Assembly: GCF_035481675.1 (NCBI RefSeq)
Contig: NZ_JAYJJW010000001.1
Span: 1,945,311-2,009,310 of the forward strand
Direction: 5' to 3'
DNA: 64,000 bases
DNA from: Alteriqipengyuania_B sp035481675
GTDB taxonomy: Bacteria; Pseudomonadota; Alphaproteobacteria; Sphingomonadales; Sphingomonadaceae
The notes beneath the pieces were generated by a model, which was not told where the DNA came from, searched no databases, and saw nothing but the letters and a program-made list of their open reading frames with translations. Within the stretch, counting starts at the first letter, position 1. Each line of letters starts with the position of its first letter. Shown in pieces: positions 32,167-40,156 of the stretch. Both the position numbers and the translations under genes were made by a program.

Positions 32167-32925
32167 ATGCTGAAAATCGAAAACCTCCACGCCACGGTCG
32201 GGGAAGGCGAAAGCGCCAAGCCGATCCTCAAGGGCCTCAGCCTCGAACTGAACGCGGGTGAGGTCCATGCGATCATGGGGCCGAACGGCGCGGGCAAGTC
32301 GACACTGGCCTATGTGCTGGGCGGCCGTCCGGGCTACGAGGTCACGGACGGCAGCGTGACCTTCATGGGCAAGGATCTGCTCGACCTCGAACCGCACGAG
32401 CGTGCCGCGCTTGGCCTGTTCCTCGGCTTCCAGTACCCGGTCGAAATCCCCGGCGTTTCCAACGTCCAGTTCCTGCGCGAGGCGCTGAATGCCCAGCGCG
32501 GGGAGCGCGGCGAGGAACCGCTGTCGGGCGGCGATTTCCTGAAGCTGGCGCGCGAGCAGGCAGGCCTGCTGCAGCTCGACATGGACATGCTGAAGCGCAA
32601 CGTGAACGTCGGCTTCTCCGGCGGCGAGAAGAAGCGGGCCGAGATGGTCCAGATGGGCATCCTCGGCCCGAAACTCGCGATCCTCGACGAAACCGACAGC
32701 GGGCTGGATATCGATGCGCTGAAGATCGTCGGCAGCGGCATCAATTCGATCATGCGCGCGGCGGACAAGGCGGTGCTGCTGATCACGCATTACCAGCGCT
32801 TGCTCGATTACGTGCAGCCCGATTTCGTCCACATCCTCGCCGACGGCCGCATCGTGAAGACCGGCGGTCCGGAGCTTGCTCAGCAGCTGGAGGCAGAAGG
32901 TTATGACGAGGTGATGGCGGCGTAA
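32167..32925 (+). CDS. sufC: Fe-S cluster assembly ATPase SufC
   Basis: 252 aa ABC-type ATPase: Walker A GPNGAGKSTLAYVLGG, signature FSGGEKKRAEMVQMG, Walker B LAILDETDSGLDIDALKI, and the H-loop LLITHYQRLLDYVQPD. SufC dimerises within SufBC2D and drives its conformational change. It overlaps the sufD start (TAATG). Confidence 0.96.
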   Translation: MLKIENLHATVGEGESAKPILKGLSLELNAGEVHAIMGPNGAGKSTLAYVLGGRPGYEVTDGSVTFMGKDLLDLEPHERAALGLFLGFQYPVEIPGVSNVQFLREALNAQRGERGEEPLSGGDFLKLAREQAGLLQLDMDMLKRNVNVGFSGGEKKRAEMVQMGILGPKLAILDETDSGLDIDALKIVGSGINSIMRAADKAVLLITHYQRLLDYVQPDFVHILADGRIVKTGGPELAQQLEAEGYDEVMAA

Positions 32926-33683
32926 TGGCGGAGGCAGCAACCCTTTCCGGCGTCCGGCCGACCCGCAAGGACGAAGCCTGGCGCTACTCCGCCGTCGAAG
33001 CGCTGGGCGATGCGCCGCTGGACGACTGGCGCACCATCGAGGTGGGGCCGGGCGAAACCTTCCGCGACAGCTTCGCGATCGATGGCGACGGCACAGACGT
33101 GCGCCGCCTGCGCGTCAACGTGGGCGAAGGCGCGACGTGCGAACTCTTCGGTGTCATCGCGGGCGGCGAGTACGCCCGCGTCGAGGTTGAGGTGACGCTG
33201 GCGCGCGGGAGCCATTTCGAACTGGGCGGCGTGACCGTCGGCGGGCGGGAAACGGTGCGCGAATTTGTAACCCATGTGGTTCACGCAGAGCCCGAAGCAA
33301 CCAGCAACCAGGTTGTCCGCGCTGTGCACTGGGGGCAGGGGACGGGCAATTTCCTCGGCCGCATCGATTGCGTGCGCGATGCCCAGAAAACCGATGCGGC
33401 GCAGGACTTCAAGGGGCTGCTGCTGGAAAAAGGTGCAAGCGTGAACGCCGTGCCGCAGCTCGAAATCTTTGCCGACGACGTGAAATGCGCCCACGGCGCG
33501 ACGGTCGGCCAGCTGGACGAGGCAGCCCGCTTCTACATGGCGGCGCGCGGTCTTTCGCCCGAACTGGCGCGCAAGCTGCTGGTCCGTGCCTTCCTCGGTG
33601 ATGCCTTCGTGGCGCTGGACGACGAGGCGGAAAGCGAGCGGCTGATGGATCTCGCCCTGTCGAAACTGGACGCGCATCTGTGA
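32925..33683 (+). CDS. sufD: Fe-S cluster assembly protein SufD (short form)
   Basis: 252 aa, well below the roughly 420 aa of E. coli SufD. It starts RPTRKDEAWRYSAVEALGD, which is the conserved substrate-like N-terminus (KDEAWRYT in relatives), and retains the beta-helix core and the C-terminal CAHGATVGQLDEAARFYMAARGLSPELARKLLVRAFLGD with the His used at the SufB-SufD interface. Shortening is in the N-terminal helical region. Confidence 0.9.
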   Translation: MAEAATLSGVRPTRKDEAWRYSAVEALGDAPLDDWRTIEVGPGETFRDSFAIDGDGTDVRRLRVNVGEGATCELFGVIAGGEYARVEVEVTLARGSHFELGGVTVGGRETVREFVTHVVHAEPEATSNQVVRAVHWGQGTGNFLGRIDCVRDAQKTDAAQDFKGLLLEKGASVNAVPQLEIFADDVKCAHGATVGQLDEAARFYMAARGLSPELARKLLVRAFLGDAFVALDDEAESERLMDLALSKLDAHL

Positions 33684-34921
33684 GCGAGGCCGATACCCTG
33701 GTCAGGCAGCGCGACCTGCGCGCCGATTTCCCCGGCCTGCTGACCGCGGACGGCGGAACGTGGCATTATCTCGACACTGCCGCGACGGCGCAGAAGCCGC
33801 AGGCCGTGATCGACGCGATGAGCCGCGCGCTCGGCCGCGACTACGCGACCGTGCACCGCGGCGTCTATTCGCGCTCCGCCAACATGACGCTGGGCTTCGA
33901 AGCGGCGCGGCGGCGGGTGGCGGATTTCATCGACGCGGCTTCCGAAAACGAAGTCGTGTTCGTGCGCGGCGCGACCGAGGGGATCAACCTCGTCGCGCAA
34001 AGCTGGGGCGATGCGAATATCGGGCCCGGTGACCGGATCATGCTCAGCCAGCTGGAGCACCATTCCAACATCGTGCCGTGGCAATTGCTGGCAGAACGCA
34101 CAGGCGCCGAAATCGACGTCTGCCCGCTGACCGAGGACGGCCGCATCGATCTCGACTGGCTGGAAGCCAACTTGACGGAGCGGCACAAGCTCGTCGCGCT
34201 GGCGCATGTCTCGAACGTGCTCGGCTCGATCCTGGGCGCGAAACGGGCGGCGAAAGCGGCCCGCGCGGTCGGCGCGAAGATCCTGCTCGACGGATGCCAG
34301 AGCGCGCCGCGCATGCGCCTTGCCATGGCGGAGCTGGACTGCGACTTCTTCGTGTTTTCCGCCCACAAGCTTTACGGCCCGACCGGCATCGGCGTGCTGT
34401 GGGCGCGCGAGGATATCCTAGAGGCCATGCCCCCGTGGCAGGGCGGCGGGGCGATGATCGATACGGTCGATTTCGGCGGCACGACCTATGCCCCCGCGCC
34501 GCAGCGGTTCGAGGCCGGTACGCCGATGATCACAGAGGCGATCGCGCTCCACGCCGCCATCGACTATGTCGAAGATGCCGCGGGGGAAGGCGGCATGGAA
34601 GCGCTGTTCGAACACGAGAGCAGCCTTGCCGCCACGGCGCGCGCGGAATTGTCGCGCTTCAATTCGGTCCGCCTGCTCGGCCCGGAAAAAAGCGCCGGGA
34701 TCGTCTCCTTCGTGATGGAGGGGGTTCATCCGCACGACCTCGGCACCATATTGGACGAGGAAAACGTGGCGATCCGCGCAGGCCACCACTGCGCGCAGCC
34801 GCTGATGCAGCATCTCGGTGTGCCGGCGACGGCGCGCGCCAGCTTCGGCCTCTACTCGACGGAGGGCGATATCGCGGCGCTGGTTCGCGGGATCGACCGC
34901 ACCCTCAAGATTTTCGGCTAG
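33680..34921 (+). CDS. sufS: Cysteine desulfurase SufS
   Basis: 413 aa group II desulfurase. PLP-binding Lys230 is in FSAHKLYGPTGIG and the persulfide Cys371 is in RAGHHCAQPLM. The enzyme removes sulfur from cysteine for cluster assembly. It starts at a GTG overlapping the sufD stop (GTGA). Group II enzymes usually need SufE or SufU as sulfur acceptor; neither is in this operon. Confidence 0.95.
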   Translation: MSEADTLVRQRDLRADFPGLLTADGGTWHYLDTAATAQKPQAVIDAMSRALGRDYATVHRGVYSRSANMTLGFEAARRRVADFIDAASENEVVFVRGATEGINLVAQSWGDANIGPGDRIMLSQLEHHSNIVPWQLLAERTGAEIDVCPLTEDGRIDLDWLEANLTERHKLVALAHVSNVLGSILGAKRAAKAARAVGAKILLDGCQSAPRMRLAMAELDCDFFVFSAHKLYGPTGIGVLWAREDILEAMPPWQGGGAMIDTVDFGGTTYAPAPQRFEAGTPMITEAIALHAAIDYVEDAAGEGGMEALFEHESSLAATARAELSRFNSVRLLGPEKSAGIVSFVMEGVHPHDLGTILDEENVAIRAGHHCAQPLMQHLGVPATARASFGLYSTEGDIAALVRGIDRTLKIFG

Positions 34922-34931
34922 GACAGGATAC

Positions 34932-35450
34932 ATGACCGACAGCCAGACCGATACGAAGCGCGAATTCATCGCCGCACCCTCGCCCACCGAGCAGGAGGCG
35001 ATGAAGCCGCCGCGCGCGCGCGTCTCCGATGCCGTGGATGAGGAAGCGCCCACGGAGAATTTGGCGGAAAAGCTCGAGCGCAAGCGCGACTATCTCGAAG
35101 GTTTCCTAGCCAAGAAGCCGGCCAACGTGCCTTCGGGCGAGCCGGGCGGCGAGCTTTACGAGGCGGTCGTCGCGGCGATCCGCGAAATCTACGATCCGGA
35201 AATCCCGGTGAACATCTACGACCTTGGCCTCATCTACGCTGTCGACGTATCGGCCGAAGCGGACGTGGTCATCACCATGACGCTGACGACGCCGCACTGC
35301 CCGGTCGCCGAATCGATGCCTGCCGAAGTCGAGCTGCGCGCCGGCGCGGTGCCGGGCGTGCGCGACGCGCAGGTGAACCTCGTGTTCGACCCGCCGTGGG
35401 ACCCGGCCAAGATGAGCGACGAAGCGCGCCTCGAACTGGGGATGCTGTGA
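34932..35450 (+). CDS. sufT: DUF59/MIP18-type Fe-S assembly protein SufT
   Basis: 172 aa. A charged N-terminal extension of about 65 residues precedes the DUF59 domain (LYEAVVAAIREIYDPEIPVNIYDLGLIY, TLTTPHCPVAESMPAEVE with the conserved Cys, VFDPPWDPAKMSDEARLELGM). SufT proteins help mature Fe-S enzymes under high demand. The TGATG overlap links it to sufA. Confidence 0.92.
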   Translation: MTDSQTDTKREFIAAPSPTEQEAMKPPRARVSDAVDEEAPTENLAEKLERKRDYLEGFLAKKPANVPSGEPGGELYEAVVAAIREIYDPEIPVNIYDLGLIYAVDVSAEADVVITMTLTTPHCPVAESMPAEVELRAGAVPGVRDAQVNLVFDPPWDPAKMSDEARLELGML

Positions 35451-35809
35451 TGGCCGAAACGAAGACCCGCCCCGCCCCGAAAGCCGCCGTTGTCCTGACG
35501 ACGCGCGCCGAAGCGCGGATCGCGCAGCTGATGGACAAGGCGCCCGCCGATGCGATCGGCGTCAAGCTGTCGACCCCGCGCCGGGGCTGTTCGGGCCTCG
35601 CCTACTCGGTCGACTACGTCAGCGAGGAAGCGAAGTTCGACGAGAAGATCGAAACGCCCGGCGGCACGTTCTATATCGACGGGGCGAGCGTGCTCTACCT
35701 CGTCGGCAGCGTGATGGACTGGGTGGAAGACGACTTCTCTGCCGGTTTCACCTTTCAAAACCCCAACGCAAAGGGCGCCTGCGGCTGCGGCGAAAGCTTC
35801 ATGGTCTGA
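35450..35809 (+). CDS. sufA: A-type Fe-S carrier SufA
   Basis: 119 aa HesB/IscA-type carrier with the three ligand cysteines in RRGCSGLAYSVDY and KGACGCGESF. It transfers clusters from SufBC2D to targets. It is the last gene of the operon and meets the TerB-like gene in a 21-nt convergent gap without a clear hairpin terminator. It is distinct from ErpA at 3200-3535. Confidence 0.93.
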   Translation: MAETKTRPAPKAAVVLTTRAEARIAQLMDKAPADAIGVKLSTPRRGCSGLAYSVDYVSEEAKFDEKIETPGGTFYIDGASVLYLVGSVMDWVEDDFSAGFTFQNPNAKGACGCGESFMV

Positions 35810-35830
35810 CGCGTAGGGGCGCCGCGGGCC

Positions 35831-36805
35831 TCAGCGGTTCGCGGCCTCTTCCTCGGCCAGGAAATCGAGCAGCGCCTGCTCGTATTCGTCGACTTCGCCG
35901 TCCGCCTCGATGCGGGCGTAGAGCCATTCCAGCTCGTGGTCTTCAAGCGCGGCTTCGCGATCCACCCCGGCGCTGCGCGCCGCGATGCGGTGCTTCTCCG
36001 GATCGCCGCCGAAGGCGACTTTGACGCCCCATGCGGCGTCGTTGAGGACATTCCCTTTCGCGTTCCACGCCCGGCCGATCATGCTGCCGATCCCGCCGCG
36101 ATCCTCGGCGATGACAGCATTGAGCTCGATCGCCCGTTCGCGGCTGATCTGCGCATTGGCGCCGACGAAGCCCATCAGGAAATTGGCGACCCCTTGCACG
36201 AACAGGCGTTTCCATTCGGGATCGTTGGCCTGGCCGAGCGAAGCGTCCTTGAGGCGGAACAGCAGCTCGGCCTCGCGCGCGCCGACGGCGGCCGGGCGGT
36301 CGCTCGCCGGGGCGAAGACGAAGCGGCGCAGGATCTGCGCTTCGGTGGCGTTGATGGCGTTCGCATCGAAGGAACCGCCGCGGCGCGTCGGGCCTTCGCC
36401 GGTCAGCACGGCCTGCTCGATTCGCTCCATCGCGAACAGCTTCAAATCGACCGGCACGTTCTTCGCGATCTCGAACACGCGGACTAGCAATTCGCATTCT
36501 GCCATGGTGCCGAACTGCCCGTCGTTGTCGAGGCAGCGCATCAGCCAGTCGCCGTTGGCCTGGCTGACATAGCCGCGCGGCGGCAACTGGTTGACGGTGA
36601 ATTCGGCCAGCGCCTCGACGAAGAAGTCCACCCATTCGGGCGTGCGTTCGGTCAGTGCGTCGTTGGCCGCGAAAATCGCCTCGGCTTCTTCCTGCGAGAT
36701 AGCGTTGTCGTCCCAGCACACGCGGCGCAGGGCCATGACCTCTTCGGGGGTGATGACCCCGTCGGCGCGGGCGCGTTTGGCGATGGTGGCGAAATGCAGG
36801 CTCAT
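35831..36805 (-). CDS. TerB/EF-hand-like helical protein of unknown function
   Basis: 324 aa, acidic and predicted mostly helical. The N-terminus (ARADGVITPEEVMALRRVCWDD) and C-terminus (IEADGEVDEYEQALLDFLAEEE) each contain a DG-centred acidic loop followed by a helix, as in TerB-like tellurite-resistance domains. The middle shows no family I know. A CtrA-like box lies about 50 bases upstream of the start at 36805. Confidence 0.6.
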   Translation of the reverse strand: MSLHFATIAKRARADGVITPEEVMALRRVCWDDNAISQEEAEAIFAANDALTERTPEWVDFFVEALAEFTVNQLPPRGYVSQANGDWLMRCLDNDGQFGTMAECELLVRVFEIAKNVPVDLKLFAMERIEQAVLTGEGPTRRGGSFDANAINATEAQILRRFVFAPASDRPAAVGAREAELLFRLKDASLGQANDPEWKRLFVQGVANFLMGFVGANAQISRERAIELNAVIAEDRGGIGSMIGRAWNAKGNVLNDAAWGVKVAFGGDPEKHRIAARSAGVDREAALEDHELEWLYARIEADGEVDEYEQALLDFLAEEEAANR

Positions 36806-36854
36806 GTGCGGCTGGTCCCCCGGTAATATCCGGCGAGAACCATAGGCAAACGGC

Positions 36855-36870
36855 GTTAATTCGCGGTTAG
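36855..36870 (-). promoter_or_regulatory. CtrA-like box upstream of the TerB-like gene
   Basis: On the minus strand CTAA-N7-TTAAC, one base off the CtrA consensus TTAA-N7-TTAAC, 50-65 bases before the start codon. Confidence 0.4.
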
Positions 36871-36887
36871 CGCCGCCTGTTCGGGCC

Positions 36888-37307
36888 TCAACGTCGGAGG
36901 GCCTGGATGCAGGCCGCCCGGTCGACATCCAGCCCATCGCTGGTCCGCCGAGCTTCCACCCAGGTTGCGATGGCGACGCCGTTCTCGGCCGGGTAGAGGT
37001 AGAATTCGAGCACGCAGGCCTGCCCGCGGTACTGCAACTTGCGCGCATCGCCTTCCGCCACGTCGAGATCGGCGACGCCGAATTGCGAGCTCAGCTGGCT
37101 GGCCGTGGCGCCGATCACCGTTTCGAGGCCCGGCAGCTGCATCACCTGCACGCCCGGCACATTCGGCGTGTTGGGCACCGGTGCCTGCGGATAGGTGACG
37201 CGCACGCTCCCCCCCTGCGAGCGCGTCTGCGGCGCAGATTGGGGCGTCGTGGCACAGGCTCCCAAGAGGGCAAGGAGGGCGATCGAAATGCTAGGACGAA
37301 GCGACAT
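36888..37307 (-). CDS. Small lipoprotein of unknown function
   Basis: 139 aa with a lipobox (ALLALLGAC) and a C-terminal domain containing TVIGATASQLSSQFGVADLDVAEGDARKLQYRGQACVLEFYLYP, a pattern also seen in small bacterial SmpA/OmlA-like lipoproteins, but I cannot assign it. The ATG at 37307 has GAGG seven bases upstream. The gene begins inside the 3' end of the EI24-type gene (17-nt overlap). Confidence 0.65.
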   Translation of the reverse strand: MSLRPSISIALLALLGACATTPQSAPQTRSQGGSVRVTYPQAPVPNTPNVPGVQVMQLPGLETVIGATASQLSSQFGVADLDVAEGDARKLQYRGQACVLEFYLYPAENGVAIATWVEARRTSDGLDVDRAACIQALRR

Positions 37308-38019
37308 CGCCATGCCTCATATTGCGATGGACGAGGTGCGTCGAGGCCGCAGCGCCCAGAACCGGTGCGACGAGGTTTATGCCCGGCAGGCTGAGCAGCA
37401 CCGCCGCCACGCCGCCGAGCCCGAAGCGCTGCAACGGCCCGACCGGCGGCCCCACCGGCGACTTGGTCCGCATATCCGGCGCCACATGGCGGCTCCAGAC
37501 CATGTCCTGCAATTCGCGCCCCAGCAGGATCGCATTGACGAACAGGAACACGAAGGCCGTGCCCACGCCCGTGACCAGCAGCGCGAGCGCGACCGGCAGG
37601 GCGATCAGGTTGACGAGCAGCGCCCGGCCCGCGGCGCGCAGGCTGGCGCGGACCTGCTCGCCCATCGGTATGGTGCGGGCCGACATGGCGCGGCCGGGAT
37701 AATGCTTCGCCTCGACCACCGCGACCACATCGTCGGCGAAGAATTGCACCACCGCCATCGCGACGATGCGCCACAGCAGCCAAAGCCCGATCAGCGAGAG
37801 GATGAACGCCAGCGCGCCGCGAATACCGCCTGCCCCGGGCACCACCGTATCGGTCAACCCGCCGCCTGCCAGCAACGCGTCGATGGCGTACCAGCCCGCA
37901 AGGCCCAGCGCGGCAAAGATCGCGAGGGAAACCAGCACCGATTTCAACAGGATGCGCAGGATCTGCGGATCGAACAGCTGGCGCAGCGCGAGCAGGTAGG
38001 AGGCGGGGAGGGCGGTCAT
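37291..38019 (-). CDS. EI24/CysZ-like integral membrane protein
   Basis: 242 aa with four to six hydrophobic segments (about 20-50, 62-90, 138-160, 210-232). The central loop VVEAKHYPGRAMSARTIPMGEQVRASLRAAGRALLVNLIALP is typical of EI24-domain proteins, which include the sulfate transporter CysZ. The substrate is not predictable. A GTG at 38034 is an alternative start. Confidence 0.7.
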   Translation of the reverse strand: MTALPASYLLALRQLFDPQILRILLKSVLVSLAIFAALGLAGWYAIDALLAGGGLTDTVVPGAGGIRGALAFILSLIGLWLLWRIVAMAVVQFFADDVVAVVEAKHYPGRAMSARTIPMGEQVRASLRAAGRALLVNLIALPVALALLVTGVGTAFVFLFVNAILLGRELQDMVWSRHVAPDMRTKSPVGPPVGPLQRFGLGGVAAVLLSLPGINLVAPVLGAAASTHLVHRNMRHGDVASS

Positions 38020-38228
38020 CGAAGCCACGGTCACTCGCCTGCACCCGCAGCGCTGTCAATTACCCATCGACCGGCGCCCTCGGGAACGGCCTCCACGCAC
38101 CCGTTTGCCGGGAGCGATGCTTGCATGGCGGGCCGGTGCCGCCTATCGCGCCGCCAGTCTCTTCAGGCGCCCCACCACCCAAACCGCTTCGACGGTCGGT
38201 TCCGGCGCCCCAACTTGCAGGAAGTTCC

Positions 38229-39224
38229 ATGTCCGAACCCCGTTACGACGTCATCGCCATCGGCAACGCCGTGGTCGACGTCATCGCCAGCTGCTCCGAC
38301 GAACTCATTGCCGAGCTCGGCCTCAATCGCGGCGGAATGACGCTGGTCGATGCCGAGGGCGCGACGCGGCTGTACGACGCGATGGGCCAGGCGCGCGAAG
38401 TCTCCGGCGGATCGGCGGCGAATACGCTGGCAGGCGCATCGCTGCTCGGCCTGCAATGCGCCTTCGTCGGCCAGGTGTGCGACGACCAGCTGGGCGAAGT
38501 CTTCACCCACGACATGCGCGCCACAGGCATCGATTTCGACACGCCGCCGCTCAGCGACGAGCCGCCCACCGGGCGCTGCCTGATCTTCGTGACGCCCGAT
38601 GGCGAGCGGACGATGAACACCTTCCTCGGCGCGGGCCAGTTCCTGCCGGCATCCGCGCTGGACGAGGACCTGATCGCCAGCGGCGCGATCCTCTATCTCG
38701 AAGGCTATCTCTGGGATCCCGAGGAACCGCGCAAGGCAATGCGCCGCGCGATCGACGTGGCGCGCAGCGCCGGGCGCAAGATCGCCTTCACCGCCAGCGA
38801 AAGCTTCGTGATCGACCGCCACGGCGACGATTTCCGCGCCATGATCGACGACGGTGTGATCGACATCCTGTTTGTCAACGAACACGAACTGGCAACGCTG
38901 ACGGGCGAAAGCGACTTCGAAGCGGGCATCGCCGCCGTCGCCGGCAAGGTGCCGCTGCTAGTCGCGACCAAGGGCGAAAAGGGCGCGGTCGCCATCCATG
39001 ACGGCGAGCGGGCCGAAGTGGCGGCGGAGCCGGTCGACAAGGTCGTCGACACCACCGGCGCGGGCGACCAGTTCGCCGCCGGGTTCCTGTCCGGCCATGC
39101 CAAGGGCGAGAGCCTGGAGCGCTGCCTGAAGCGCGGCGCCATCGCCGCTGCCGAAGTCATCAGCCACTACGGCCCGCGGCCCGAAGCCGACATGAAGGCG
39201 CTGATGGCGGAAAAGCTGGGCTAG
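38229..39224 (+). CDS. Adenosine kinase (PfkB family)
   Basis: 331 aa ribokinase-fold enzyme: YDVIAIGNAVVDVIA at the N-terminus, SGGSAANTLAGASLLG in the substrate region, and the PfkB signature DTTGAGDQFAAGFLSG with catalytic Asp280. The annotated role of close relatives is adenosine salvage to AMP, but other sugar or nucleoside substrates are possible. The ATG at 38229 aligns with the family start; the longer frame is non-conserved. Confidence 0.88.
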   Translation: MSEPRYDVIAIGNAVVDVIASCSDELIAELGLNRGGMTLVDAEGATRLYDAMGQAREVSGGSAANTLAGASLLGLQCAFVGQVCDDQLGEVFTHDMRATGIDFDTPPLSDEPPTGRCLIFVTPDGERTMNTFLGAGQFLPASALDEDLIASGAILYLEGYLWDPEEPRKAMRRAIDVARSAGRKIAFTASESFVIDRHGDDFRAMIDDGVIDILFVNEHELATLTGESDFEAGIAAVAGKVPLLVATKGEKGAVAIHDGERAEVAAEPVDKVVDTTGAGDQFAAGFLSGHAKGESLERCLKRGAIAAAEVISHYGPRPEADMKALMAEKLG

Positions 39225-39254
39225 ACCCTACACTCCGCGCGCCTGTTCCCTCGC

Positions 39255-39348
39255 GTCACCCCGGCCACCGAGCCGGGGGCCCGCTTTTTACGCGGGCGAG
39301 CCTCGCTGCCGAGAACGCAGTGGGACCCCGGATCAAGTCCGGGGTGAC
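39255..39348. repeat. REP-like palindromic element
   Basis: Two GC palindromes, GTCACCCCGGCC...GGCCC (39255-39283) and GGGACCCCGG-ATCAAGT-CCGGGGTGAC (39322-39348), lie as mirror images. Their outer arms GTCACCCCGG (39255-39264) and CCGGGGTGAC (39339-39348) are exact reverse complements. Similar CCCCGGACTTGATC units are dispersed in many sphingomonad genomes. It sits between convergent genes, where it may also end transcription. Confidence 0.7.
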
Positions 39349-39455
39349 GGTGGAGAGCGAGATAGGCAGGGTGGCGAAGCGCAAGCGCCCTGGCCGCCGG
39401 CTATTTCGCAACGGCATTGACAAGGCGCACGCCCTGTTTGCGGTTCCGAACGCCC

Positions 39456-40154
39456 TTACCCTTTGCGCGCCAAAAAGCAGATGTGGCCCGAAAAACGCAG
39501 CTTGGCATAATTCTGCGTGCGCGCGTCCCAGCCTTTCAGCTTCGCGGCGATTGCGAACAGCGGGTAGGCGAGCGGCAGGCGGCCGATCGTCCGCATCGAC
39601 AGTTGCCGCGCGATCAGCGCCATGCCTTCGATACCGGGACGCATCGCGTCCAGCACCAGGCCGTTGTCCTCGACGATGCGAAACAGGCCGTATGGCGTGT
39701 AATTGAAGATCGAGAACGAGTGATAGGGCTCCAGGTTGGACAGCGAGCCGGCGAAGATCCCGCCCGGTTTCAGCACGCGGGCGATTTCCGCCACCACCCG
39801 GTCCGGATGGCGGACATGCTCGAACACCTGCCGCGAATAGACGATGTCGAAGCTGTCGTCGGCAAAGGGCAAGTCGGTGCCGTTGTAGCTGACGAACCTG
39901 CCGTCCTCGCGCGTGCGGCTGGCGACTTCCGGCGAAACCTCGATATCGCAGCCGGTGTAGTCTGCCCCGGGCGCGAGGGCGCGGATGACGTCGAGCCCGC
40001 GCCCGTCCCCGCAGCCCAAGTCAAGCACCTTGGGCGTGTCCGCACCGCACCGTGCCAGCGCCTCGGCAACCATGTCCTCCGCGCTGGACGTGCGCGCATG
40101 GTCGCCGGGGATGGTGCGCGCGATCCGGTCGAATTCGGGGCCGTGGATGCCCAC
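39456..40154 (-). CDS. Class I SAM-dependent methyltransferase
   Basis: 232 aa. Motif I is VLDLGCGDGRGLDVIRALAPG, followed by YTGCDIEVSPEVA, NGTDLPFADDSFDIVYSRQVFEHV and ARVLKPGGIFAGSLSNLE, the Methyltransf_11 pattern. Substrate unknown. It starts at a GTG two bases after the purD stop and is likely in the same transcript. Confidence 0.82.
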   Translation of the reverse strand: MGIHGPEFDRIARTIPGDHARTSSAEDMVAEALARCGADTPKVLDLGCGDGRGLDVIRALAPGADYTGCDIEVSPEVASRTREDGRFVSYNGTDLPFADDSFDIVYSRQVFEHVRHPDRVVAEIARVLKPGGIFAGSLSNLEPYHSFSIFNYTPYGLFRIVEDNGLVLDAMRPGIEGMALIARQLSMRTIGRLPLAYPLFAIAAKLKGWDARTQNYAKLRFSGHICFLARKG

Positions 40155-40156
40155 GC

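Noticed and set aside
38080..38120. EcfG promoter before the adenosine kinase gene
   Set aside because: GGAAC and CGTT are present but only 14 bases apart.
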